From: Cardiocondyla obscurior
Taxonomy: Eukaryota > Arthropoda > Insecta > Hymenoptera > Formicidae
Length of the DNA: 64,000 nucleotides
Assembly (NCBI RefSeq): GCF_019399895.1
Contig: NC_091875.1
Coordinates: 5,642,001 to 5,706,000, forward strand
Reading direction: 5' to 3'
The position numbers and the translations under genes were made by a program. Below, in pieces: positions 1 through 12,600 of this stretch (its first letter is position 1; each line of letters opens with the position of its first letter). The notes under the pieces are model-generated. The model made no database searches and had not been told where the DNA came from. It was given only the letters and a program-made list of their open reading frames with translations.

Positions 1-2513
1 AATCAAGAAAAGAATCCAACTCGCTATTTGCGTTTACATTTCTTATGTGATGCAAATTTTACCGCACGGTATACACGTACTTACATGCATTGAAATATGG
101 GAACGCTTGCTTTGAGGTAGCATATCTCTAATACGAAATATATCGTTTATTTGCAATTCGATCCTCGTTATAACAAACACTGAACGCGCGATTCAGAAAA
201 TTACCATCGTTACATACAAGTTTAACAAATCGAGCTTTCCGCCTACATCTAATTAATTTTCGCGTAAAACTTTATTATCAATCGCGTCCTCGTGGTATCA
301 TGTTTCAATTTTAATGCGAACGATAGGATAACAGTGCAAGAACTGTCGTCAAATTTAGTATCTCGGATATTCTTGCTTGGACGAGGCCGTAAGAATTTCT
401 GGGACAAAAGCTCTTTCTCTTTGCATGCGAGAAGAGATAAATTCGTCGTAATCACAAATTGGCAATTTAAAATATGCATTCCGTTGCATCAAATAACTTT
501 GCTCAAACTACGTAAATACATCACGATAAATTTTTCATACAATTGCAATTCAACATCACACGTTCGAGTCCGTAATATTCTTTTAACATTGTATAACTTG
601 TATATACAAATCGATTAAGACCGAGTAGTAAAACAATTTGATGCAAAAGATTGCACGATTAGAATCCTAAGTGTTCTAATGATATAGATATATCTGAAAA
701 AAGATAGAAAGGAACTATTTACAGAGCGTACTTATGCTGAAAACGTTTCACCGATGTTTCACGGTGATATATAATCTCCCTCTAGTTATCTCTTTCTCAT
801 TGTCATTGCTATTTAAACGAAGATACATTCGAGATTAACATATTGAAGATATCGAACATTAGTTTATTTATACATATAAATACATACTAATAATACTAAA
901 TTAAAATTTAGACTCTGCGGCTAAGCGGTTTAGAATATTTTCGGTTTATTTATTACATAATATTATTCACTCTAGATTTGTCGATTTGTTGTATTTCTTG
1001 GCACTATGCACTGCGAGATCCATATACGTATTGCGGTCGCGATAGTCTAAAAATAAGCAGACAGCAACAAGAGCAAGGATCGTAGCAAGCACGGCGCCAA
1101 ATGCTCTATTTATAATTTAGCGAAATGCACGAAATATATTTTTTTTTTCAAAAGATCGCACTATGAAGGGCTGTTAAATCGACTGTATCTTCGTTTAATT
1201 GTTCCGATGCTTCGGGCGCTCCGTTAAATGCGCGTCGTACACGGCAATTTAACAATCTAAAGGAAATCTAACAGACTGTTCTTATTATATTTATGTATAA
1301 GTAATACAGATAATTTCGTGATAATTCTCTATACATCTACCATAAAAAGAATACATCGTAAAAGAAATAGGAAAGAGGTATTTTCTCAATAGGTCAAATT
1401 CTTTTTACTACTCAAACATGACACTAATCAAATATCCTCTCACTGTTCTCATCACTATGCATTACTCGAATAATTATTCACAAACAACTTAAGTCACAAT
1501 TTGTGAAATAATTGAGAAGTTCCATACGATTAGAGGCTTTCTCGAGTACGTCGCACAGAACAGAAACACCAGGTACTTTCGTATCACACACTGGCTAGAA
1601 ATAAAATTTGTGTATATATATCATATATATCTAATGTTCGTCTGTACACTCGAAATCACGATATACATGTACGACGTCATCGAGAAACGGCCCTAATGCC
1701 GTGCGAAAATTACTGTTCTGAGTCATCACGTTCGCTTCGTAATACGTAACGAGAGAGCAAAGTTACACACACGGACGCAATAAAATGTACACTCGTAACT
1801 CCTTCGGTAGCTCTAGAATAATTCTACTTAGCAGCCTTACTTTAACGCTAAACGAAATATAAATACCACGCAAAATCATGGAGTTGCTAGAGCTAGCGAA
1901 TAAAAACTAATTGAGCGCGTGAAAGCTTTGTCACAAGATTGGCAAAGGAACTTTCAATCTCTTATACATCGCGAAATCACTCCAATCGCGGACGACTAAA
2001 GATGCCAATAAATTGTCGTACTACGGCGCATCGATTTGTAACATAACGGACGCCCGTGGATCGATCGCTAGTAATGCGAGATAAACGTGCTCGCTCGCGT
2101 ATAAAAATATCAGCAAAAATACAACATCCTCAATAATTTATCTGTAGTATCGTCAGCTATTCATTATCTCTACATTTATCTAAATTATATACATAATTAT
2201 ATGTATATATATGTACATATATATATATACATATGTATTATATATACATATATATATATACGTATTTATACTTGCTTTTGCGATCTTGTACCACACGCAC
2301 ATGCATTATGACACTCCGTTGTAAATCGCATGCATACACGTCCTTCCAAATTTACATGCACGCATTATTTATCTGTATCCACAAATAGCAGAGTCCATCT
2401 CGGTTTTCACCTTTACCACTGTTTCTTTTTTTCTATCAATCGCCTCGTCATTATAAAATACCTTGTTATAAAATCATCCCCCGTGAATCACAAGCCGATA
2501 ACCACAGTCCATT
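1..2513. other. AT-rich sequence, no gene recognised
   Basis: Either distal 3' UTR of trehalase or intergenic. Contains (TA)-rich repeat at 2186-2262 and short poly(T) runs. No open frame has recognisable protein features. Confidence 0.5.
2186..2262. repeat. (TA)/(TATG) microsatellite
   Basis: Nearly pure TA with interspersed catatg/gtacat units. Confidence 0.85.
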
Positions 2514-3537
2514 TTTATTTCAAGACCATCTTAGTAACGTCTTGAGACGTTAATACGGTTTCGTAGTCTAAAACTAGATAGAACCGTACTTAGGATGATT
2601 TTAAATATAAAGGTGGACTACGACTACAGCCCATTACATTTGATTCTCTTAAAAAATGTACGAATTTTTCCCACTCCGTGAAAAAAAGTCACTCGGGCAT
2701 ACGCAACATTGTAGTACGGTATTAATTTTCATTCGGTTACTTTTTTAGATGGCACGATAGAGTTTAGCGCTATGCTTTAATGGTCGTTTAGCATAACAAT
2801 TATGACGATTGTAAAAATCATGCTTAAAGATAACTTTAAAATTAGCCCGGAGAACAGCGTATCAAATATGTAATATCGAAACTAGCGACGTAAGTCTTTG
2901 TTCCTTTAAATGAATCCTGCACTAAGGGCCACTGTGGAGCACCCGCACGATCGTATCTTTCGTCTCGATGAATTCAATAAATAACAATACATTTACGAAC
3001 CTTTCTTACATTCTTTCATTTGATGTTCCACTAAATTGAATCCAGTTATTACTGGAGTAGAATACTTCACGCGCCTATGCACACATACATTCACATACAC
3101 ACATAAACACATGCGCACTCTCTTTGTTCTAATTTTTTTACATATAAATCTACTCCTGTTTCTTTTCTATCACGATATTAAACCAAACGAGAACCAGAAT
3201 CACGCAATTCTTCCGCCGCCAGGATTGTCGATCCTTTCGGTTTCGCAAGCTGGAAGACTTTACCGAAGCGGTGTCACGCCATTTCATCTTCAAGCGCATC
3301 TGCAATACTTTTACCAGACGCTCTTCCATCTTCGATTAACATTTTGCTTTAACATTTCACTCTTTTCATCTTCTTCTGCGAGTATATTCTTCTACACTGG
3401 CGTTCCGGAACGTTTCTTCGTCCGATGCTCCGACGTTATCCTGGTGCTTCCTGCCAGCCGCAATTATCTGTTTTTTCTCCTTTCGCTTTTACTAGTCATG
3501 TAACAAATCGATATTCGGTCTAGACAACGAGCGGTCA
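2514..3537 (-). other. Treh: Presumed 3' UTR of trehalase
   Basis: Follows the TGA at 3538. The first canonical AATAAA on the minus strand that I see below the stop is at 2519-2514; further ones lie at 954-945 and 868-863, so the UTR may be longer. No open frame here resembles a protein. Confidence 0.4.
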
Positions 3538-3679
3538 TCAATCGTTGTTCATGTCCTTCAGTTCGGTGTACGCAATTCGCTTCCGGTACAAATTATTACC
3601 GCTCGACAGCACCTTCCTTTTGTTCGGCATCGTCGATGGACCGGGCGCATAGTAATGCCGCCTTTTATACATGACCATC
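3538..3679 (-). CDS. Treh: Trehalase last exon: cytoplasmic tail
   Basis: After acceptor tttttaacag at 3680-3689 the frame codes for MVMYKRRHYYAPGPSTMPNK, a basic stretch and AYTELKDMNND, then TGA at 3540-3538. A KRRHYY...IAYTELKDM tail directly after the membrane segment is characteristic of insect Tre-2. Join phase 2/1 restores the Gly codon. Confidence 0.92.
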
Positions 3680-6600
3680 CTGTTAAAAAGAAAATCAATT
3701 AATATAAAATATATTATTTAACAAAATTAAAAATTTTACAAACTTATTATATAAAAAAAAAAAAATCCACACTTTGCTTCACAATATAAAATAAATTTAA
3801 CTTCCATTGCAGGATGTTAAGACTTTCAATTACTCTCTAAGCGCAGATTCATTCCGAAATGTTTTCGTAGAATTAAAATTAAATTTCCATGTTCCTTTCG
3901 CAGATGCGATTTCTCATATTACTACTGTAATCGACGATTGACATTTTATTTTCTCCTATCATGTTAATTACTAATTAAAGTGGTCTCTCATTTTTCGAAC
4001 GCTTTCTTCGCCCGCGTTCGTCTCCTCGCGTTCTCATCAACGGCGCGCACAGGAATACCGCGCGCGTTTTATCAACGCGATCGCAGGTCGGTCCTTGAGC
4101 ACGATCTAATGCTAGCAGGAATTTGCGCAAAAAGTCTGAATGGCAAATGCAGTCACGCCTACATCACGTGTATTGTTCACCGACGGCCATTCGTTTCCTC
4201 CTCTTTCTCTGCGCCAGCACGTGTGCCGGTGCCTGGCAATTATATCGGTACCTCCACGGGAGTGCCGACGTCTCTACGGCTAGTAGCTTCATCACGTCTA
4301 TCGCGATAACGTCGCAATATACCGAGGTTTCGCGGTATCCTCCGCCGAGACAGTGACACGTACTCCAAGTGCCTAAAAAATCGCGTCACTCCTTAGGCAA
4401 AGAAATATTCTGTGAGTATCCAGAGTTCTCTCCTCCTAAAAAAAAATTTAATTCATAACGTATATAATTGTGGCAGCAATTTCCACGCCTCTGACAAGTT
4501 ATTTAAATCATTAATTGAAATACATTTATTTAAATATTCGTAACTGCATTAATAATCTTCAAAATCTTTAGAGCTCCGGAATCATATCTTGAAGTATCGT
4601 ATACTATGATCCTCGAATATTTTTTTATTCTGGATAAAAGCTTTGTGACTTGGAAGATAAATCTTGATTTGGTACAAGTTTATATCTTTAAATACTCTTT
4701 TTCATTTAAATTAATTTTTTTTCTCTTTTTTTTCTTTTTTTTTCCTCGAAGAGAACGTCTTTTTAAATGCTTCAGAATAATTTCTTGCCTCTTGGTACGC
4801 ATCTTTTGGGTCACCCTGTACGATCATCACGGCTCGACTGTTATCTGCGTAATTATTACTGATGGTAGAAGCTAAGCACTATTGAAGGTGGCTTGTTGTG
4901 CGTGAAACTCGCGTAGCACGGTGGAATGTTAATTATTACCGTAACAAAAGGCTCTCGAATGCCAGAGGGAACATTCTTGCGTAGCTGGCGTTATATTCTT
5001 ACGCAGTTTCGAAAAACGCACACTTGTCTGCTTTAATTGCGCAAAAAGAAAAAGAAACAAACAAATACAGATTGCCATATGTAACGTTACGTCGTATTAA
5101 CCAGAGAATACTGGTTTAACAAATTTATCTGGTGAACGCAATTCCTTCACAACTGATCCTTGACAAATCTGGTTGCACATTAGATATAGACTTACCAAAC
5201 GGATTTACAGAACGAAGGGGCGCATTTATCCGATCTAGTTTCGATGATTTCATATCCGGAATGTCTATCAGTATTCACTTTACGGATACGTTACGGAGTA
5301 ATATAAACGACTGCATGCAACACGCGGTGTATCGCAGGATAGGTTACACATGGACATTTGATTTATTTCTTTTATTAAGTTATCGTACAAGGAGTTGGGT
5401 TTAGGAGCAGGGTGCATGCGTAATAAACTATTCGCGTTCGCAACTTGATTGTAGAAAAAAAAAGAAAAATAATAAATTAAAAAGAAAAATTGATTTCCCG
5501 AGTATTGTTCTTAGATAATTACGATTGGAAAATAAATCGTGTATTAATGTTGTGTTTGTTAGGGCGGGACAAATGTGGTATTTCTATGCACACCCACTCA
5601 TAAGCTCACCCTTTCACATTATTAAATGTCATCCTAACTAAACGTAACAGAATTCTAAAAAAAAAAAAAAGTAACGTAGTATTTTTTTTTTTCTAAAATA
5701 AAAATCTAAAGTAATCGGTAAGTTTATTAACACCGTTGACGTGCTACTTGAAAACTTGAAATTGATATTAATTGTACGAATAAAGTATGAAAAATTAAAT
5801 ATCTAACAAACCACTTTTTTTTTCTTTTCCCCAAAAAATACGTTTCTCAAATTTTTTATATACTTTATTTTTTTTTTTTTTTTTAGAATCTATTCAATAG
5901 ATTCGTCGAATGTAAACATAGTAATTTGCGAGATCATAGCCCCACTATTTCGCCAAGTATATTGCGTATATGTCGAGCTTACATTTGACTATAAGATTTG
6001 ACTACAAGAGGGGAATGATTGTTGCGAATGGGCAAGAGAGAATTATAAAATGTAGAGGCGGCAATTCGCGAATTGAAAGCAAACTATCTGTCATCGTTAT
6101 GAACTGCCAACCGTCAACGGTTCATCGTCCATTATCTCGTGCTTTCCTCAACTCGTTTAATACTTCGTGTTATCAGCTCGTTTTAGATCCAAGTTATATA
6201 TATGTATAAGGCACTCTTCGAATAATAACGAAGATTTAGAGGAGTAATTTTGGCGACGCCCAGCCTTCACAATGTCGCCATTGCGGCTCATAAAAGTAAG
6301 ATAGATAGGCGCCGTACGCATAACTGACTAGATGAGTCCACTCTTCTCCGAGAAGAGAAAACGAGTGGAAACTTTCCCGTTGTATCTTTTATTTGTAGCT
6401 AGTCCTGTCAAACTGTTTCCCTCAATTGTCTTATTTATCACCATTTTTAATATCCTTCCTCTTTCCTGTCGAGGAACCTTGCTCCGACTGTCTCCGGAAT
6501 ATCTTGGAGACGTCGATATTATAGTTTGTTATTACATAGAATATTTGCGCGACATAATAATTTATCTACCCTAATAATACTAGTACAGTAATATATATCG

Positions 6601-9600
6601 ACGGCTAATCTCAAATTAAAATAATATACGTAAACTAAATTCAAGAGAAATCGCCTGCGGTATTTAAAGTTTTAGATCTAAAGATAAAGAATAAATTCCT
6701 GCAATGGAAGGATGATAGAACGTAAATTCGACCAGCGAACGTAGTTCGTTAAATGATCACAGAATATGTCTCGTAACAGCGCACGTCTGATGGAGTGATT
6801 AAGTAATAGACGATTGTCTAACGATAATAAATCCTGGCTACGTATTCCACCAGCAAGAAGGGCCACAGCATTTCTATTAATAATATAATAACGACATATT
6901 TCTATAGTAGAGAAGGCACATGTTTGTAGATATGTTTAAACGTACTGGCGATATAGTTTTATAAACCACCTCTGAAAAAGCCCGATATTATGCTATAGTT
7001 ATTTTTTAAAAAATCACGAAGAGCGTAGAGAACGGAATGACAGATAATCGTATAACATTAAAACAAATTTAAACAACTGGTAAGTACGATATCAATAATA
7101 TATATATGTATATATATCGCAAGTAAGGCAATAGAGATTCATGTCCCTTCTAAAACGATGCTTAAATGCGTAGTAAAATATCCTGCGGCTTATAGAATAT
7201 TCTTTGGAAGCATGTGTGGCAAGAGAGTAAAAAAAAAAAAAAAAATTACGCCGTTTTTGAGGCCCCCTTGCATTACTCGGAGTGTCTTACAATAGTATAA
7301 GAAGTGCCCGCACTTGCTTCTATTTGGTCCTTTTTATACCCGTTTTTACGCCCTCTTCGTCAGTCATTCTGTTATAAATTATACAAACCGAATGACTGAG
7401 GAAGAAGGGCAAAAATATTATTTAGATCAATTTCGAATTCTTCGAGACTGGAAGTATATCTACTATCATAGATCGATGCGTATCGATCTTTCGAATGTAT
7501 CTTTCGCGAATTTTATGCTAGTTGATTTAGGTCACGTGGATATCTGAAACAGAAAACAGAAAGAGGCATCGTTTTAATTTACGCGTACTACCGATTAATC
7601 GATGGGAAAAAACTTGAGTGCAATTTTTATGAGTTAATAAAATAATTAAAATATGCACGAGTCTTTTCCAATTTCTTGCAAAGATATTTTTTTCGTCCAT
7701 TCGCTCGGTACTCACCTCACCCTATAAATCCTGCTGCTAACGATATGATGAGAGCTAGAAGCCCGGTTAGCATCTGACCAGCCGTTGAAACGACCGGCGG
7801 TGATGCTGCATTCTCGACCACGGTGCCCGGCGCGAAGTAATCCTCTGCGGTCAACCTGTCACCATACTTATCCAACAATACCATAACGACTCCGTTCGAC
7901 CAGCCGAAGCCAAGTTGTACCTCGTACTCACCTCCACCGCCGTGACCACCCGAGACGGTCGCGTCATACTGCCAACAAAATTTTTGCGATTTTATATTTC
8001 TTCCCAAAATTACGATGCATTATTTATTAATTTTTAATATTATTATTCTCCTCTCGTTTTTTTTTTTTTTTTTTTCCCGTAAAAATTACCTTTTCATACA
8101 TGCTGTGCGTCTCGTTAAAAGCTTTGTAGTTACTACGGACCCATCTCTGGCTGATCTCGTAGGCCAGTCTCTGCGCCCATGGGTCACCCGTTTTGTTCAA
8201 CGACATGATGAAGAAATACTGAAGAGGCGGCCAAGCATTGGGATAGTCCCACTGCTCGCCGGAGTGCTCTAGAGTCGTCGGTATGCCGCCCTGATTTAAC
8301 ATGATTTGATTCTTCTCGAGATACTTGAGCACCTTCGACACGTATTCCGACTTCTTCGACGTGTCGTAGCAATCCGTCCAGAGCGGCAGGATGTTCGTGG
8401 GATAAAAGTAATCTCGCTTGATGTCATTCAGCATGTCATAGTCCAGCCAGGCACCCACCTCTTCGTGCCACAACACCATCGTAATCGCCTCCTTCCATTT
8501 CGCGGCCAGGTCGTCATAATACGCGGCCTTCGTCTCGTTACCCATCCGACGATTATATTGCGCCAACAGCACGGCGTTTCGCTGTATTATGGTATTCAGA
8601 TCGACCGGAATTATGGATCTGGTCTTGAGATTTGTCAGATTACCTGGAATCCGTCTCGCTATTAACTTCCAATTCTTCTCTCCTTGCTCTTTCTCTTTCG
8701 TTATATCGAAAACGCGGATTCGTAATTTTTAATTTTGGATTTTTAATTTCATTAACTTTGGTTTAATTTTCACTGATTTCAATGGAAATGAGCGAGGTAA
8801 GGCGGTTCAAGTGCCGTGAAAACGGTACGATCTAACGATTTCAGCCGCCTTTTGCGAAATCAATTTTAGAGTACCGACGCCGCGAACAATGCTTTCACTT
8901 AGGAAACGAGACGGAGGGCCTTGAAGCGGCGCGCAGATCTCATTGAAGATATAGCGTTTAATGTGAAATAGCACAATAATTGTGGGTAATGCTGCGCGTG
9001 TATATGTAATACGTCATTATAGCATCGGTTCGATTCATTGGAAGAAAAAAAAGAAAAAAAAAAAAAAAAAATTATGACAAAGAAACAGAACTGCGTTCCC
9101 GGCATCTTTTAGTACTTGGTATTAATTTCAAATGAGCTCGGGTAATCGGAGAATCGGCGCGTAAAAAAAATTATTTTGTGGCGGGACAGTCCGCAGTCCA
9201 TTTCTACACGAATATAACAAATATCTGTTCTTTTCTCGTTAAGGATATATCACCGTTACAATCTTATAATTAGCGCGGTATCATTTTCAGTCGTCTCTGT
9301 GACAATAACGCTTTATCCAATCATTAAAGCTATTTTGATCGCGCTCGTGGACACGTATATTATATTATTGCGCCCGACGTCGCTCACCCATAAAGACATC
9401 TATTTTTATCGCGCGGGAAGCAATTAAGGTATGATAATTACCCTTGTTGGTACCCTCGTGTACGAACCACCGACTGGAAAAATCCCATCCGGACTCGGCC
9501 GCTGTTTTCAATTCCGCGTAATAATTATCCTTCTCTTCGGCAGTGCGAAACTTTTGGCTGGTCAGAATGTCCTCCCTGATCACCACAGTCGCGGGATTAG

Positions 9601-12600
9601 TAAATCAAATGGATGGAAATCGAGACGGAAGTCGACGTCAAAAGCGAGAAACGTCGTCGCTAATTATTGGCGGAGCTCGACTCTTACAAAACGGTCAGAA
9701 TTCTTCGCGGGCGATGTAACGCGTTGCGCAATGCACGAAAATTAACGCTTGCGATCCGGCACGAGCGTAATAGACGTAGCAGTGTCGTCAAGAATAATTT
9801 TGAAGAATAATATCTCTCCCTCCGGAGTACGCTTCGACTCATTTACCTCGACTCTAAATCATTTAGCTCCTCGCGAAATATTCCGCCTCGTCATTCGCGC
9901 TGCTGTTACCGAAGTCGCAAAAGGTCGATACTCACTCGTAAGATTCTGGCCGTGGACCGGACGATTCTTCGTAGTATCTGGAGAGCGTGTAGTTGACCCC
10001 GTCCTTTTCGATGTCCACGGTACGGTTGGTCATCCAGAAGGTAAACTCTTTCTCCAGCAGCCAGAGATTTTCTTTCAGCCAGGCGTCGTCGTGGGTGATC
10101 TTGAGATACTCTTCCACCATGGGTATCAACAGCGGCGGATGCGAGCGCATCTTGTAGTAAATCCTGCCTCCATTCGGTATGAAACCGATTTTGTCCACCA
10201 CCGAAACGAAATTGTCTAGCATGCCTTTGACGGTGCTGTACATCTCGGACAACAGCAAGCCCTTGATGATCCAGTACGAGTCCCAGTAGTAGAACTCGCG
10301 GAACCGACCGCCGGGCACGATCACCGGGTTCGGCACGTAGATGATCGAGTAGAGCTCCTCGTTGATCCTTACGTCTTCCCGCATCTTTCTGCCCAGCAGC
10401 TTCCAGATGTGATTGAGGTCGGAGCCGAACTTCCGCAGCTCGTCGTCCTCGATATTCTGTAGGAACTTGGGAGTGGCGGTCCAGTCGGCAGGGTCCCAGT
10501 CCTCGAATTCGCGCCCGGCTATGGGCTCGAACGTGTCGTTGACGAACTTCTCCACCTGGATCTTGTTCGGGCTGTTGTTCACGCTCCTCATAAACGCGCG
10601 GAACAACGCCAGCGTCTCGTTCGGCGGCTGCTTCATCTTCAAGTCGACGAACCACTTGGAGTCCTTGTATATGCCGGCCATTTGTACCGTGTGCAGCAGA
10701 TCGCCGTGGCAGTATACCTCACTGGAAAGGCACGGGACATATGGCTACTTGTCCGCTCGGCGAGCACGAGACCTTCTCGATCGCGCGATCGGTCTCTCTC
10801 GCCGGGGGGAGCGTTACGCGGATAAAATCGCGGGATTGAACTTTGCACCGAGGCAAAATGGCACGATAAACGTGTGTCGGGTAATAATGAACGAGAATCG
10901 TTAATTAACGGAGGCCTAACTGCATAACAACGCGATAACGGTACCGTGACAGGTTCGAGCGAAGAACGCGAGAGCAGTTTCCCGCATCATTTGCCGAATT
11001 GATTTTTACGCGCGATGTCGATCAAGTGACCCTCCTTTTACCGCGATGCAAAGTCAACCCGCGCTCAGTTATGGCAAGGTTCCGAACTGCGGCGTAATTT
11101 CGTATAGCTTAAGAGGCACATTTTGCAACTACTTGCGGCTTTCGCGGTTGGGTCGGTATCTGGACCAATGTCTCGGCCTCCAGCCAAGCCGGAGACACTT
11201 TAGAACGCGCCAATCCTCAATAAAGATACAGGAAGCTTGCCTTTAATTGTGAGAACAAAAGAGCGGTGGGCTTCTAATTGCGAAACAGGATTATCTATCG
11301 GCCGATCGTTTATCCTCATAAACAGCGACGATACGAGCCGGCAAAAGGCAACGCATGTAACGAGTTACGTTCGCGTTCTGCTTAAAGTAGCAAAATTCCG
11401 ATCCAGCAATTACATCGTTTTATTTTTTCCTATAACCTGTAAGGTATCGTAAGCATCCTGATTCACTTCCGGGTACACCTTCAGCCAGGCTGAAGCGGCA
11501 TTAGATCAGAGCTCATAAAAAGAACGCGTTTCTCGCGCGAACGAGCGTAGATTTACGCAGCAAATCGTGTCGAATCTCGCGAGCACGGAAAAATTCTCTT
11601 CTTCGCAATTACGCCGAAATCGCGAAAGCACGTAAGCGTGTACGTGTCCAAGGCGTTCAAGTCTTTTGACATTGCCGATATCTGCAAAAAAAGAACAAAA
11701 AAAAAAAAAAAAATTTCTGCTATCGCGAGAGCAGCATGTAACGAAACGCGCCCGGACGCGCGAATTTCCTCTCGCTTCCTCGCCTCGCGTGGATTATTTT
11801 TCACCGATCTCGCGCGGTACGTGCGAAATCGCCGCGGTTCCCGCTTTCCTGGCCGGCCTTGGTGAGCGAGATCCCCGTGCAGCACGTGCCCGCACGCATC
11901 GCCGTCGAGAATGAAGCCGATCGGCGCGCGGTGGAACGGAGGAGATATCCCGCGTTCGCGTGACGGTATGCGCGAGGCGGCGTTCGCAAAATGTGCCGCC
12001 TCATTATCATTACTGATACGCCGCGCTCGTTCGCGGAAACCGCGACTGATCGCCGTCGCTTTGTTACGCGCTAACGAGATTACCGCGGGAATCCGAGGCG
12101 CGCGCGCCTCCTCCGATTTCGCGAGCGGTCGGCTATTAGTCCGCGATTATGCCAATCGGCATGATCCTTTTAACGCGTACGTAATTATCCGGAATGGCCG
12201 TATGCGCGAAAAAGTCTTGCAATCCAGAAACGTTCCGCGCGGACGTAATTTTAAGAGACGAGACTTTGAAAAGATCGTACACGCGAGTTATGGTTGCCTC
12301 GGTACAAACCGTTCCTAGAAATGTATTATTTCAGACAATTTTGTTTTTTCCTTTTTCTTTTCTGTTCATGTCAAGTTCGTCAGGTTATCTATGTTAATGC
12401 ATTTTCAAATGAATGGCAAACGACGGGCGTGGGAACGATAGCGTGGCTTTAGCATTTGCGTCATTTTTATCCGCGATAATTTCGTTTGAATGCACGCTCG
12501 TACGCCCGCGTTAATCGCTGTCGTTTAACTCTCATCGCTACCATCGTTTCTAATGCGAAGCTGGAAAGCTACGCGGCCGCGATTACGCTCGGCGCATTAC

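Noticed and set aside
5132..5404. 90-codon plus-strand frame that looks protein-like
   Set aside because: Starts at GTG, lies inside a trehalase intron on the opposite strand, and shows no family motif or splice context.
9906..10655. 249-codon Arg/Asp-rich frame on the minus strand
   Set aside because: Out-of-frame shadow of trehalase exon 2, which has the family signatures in the other frame.
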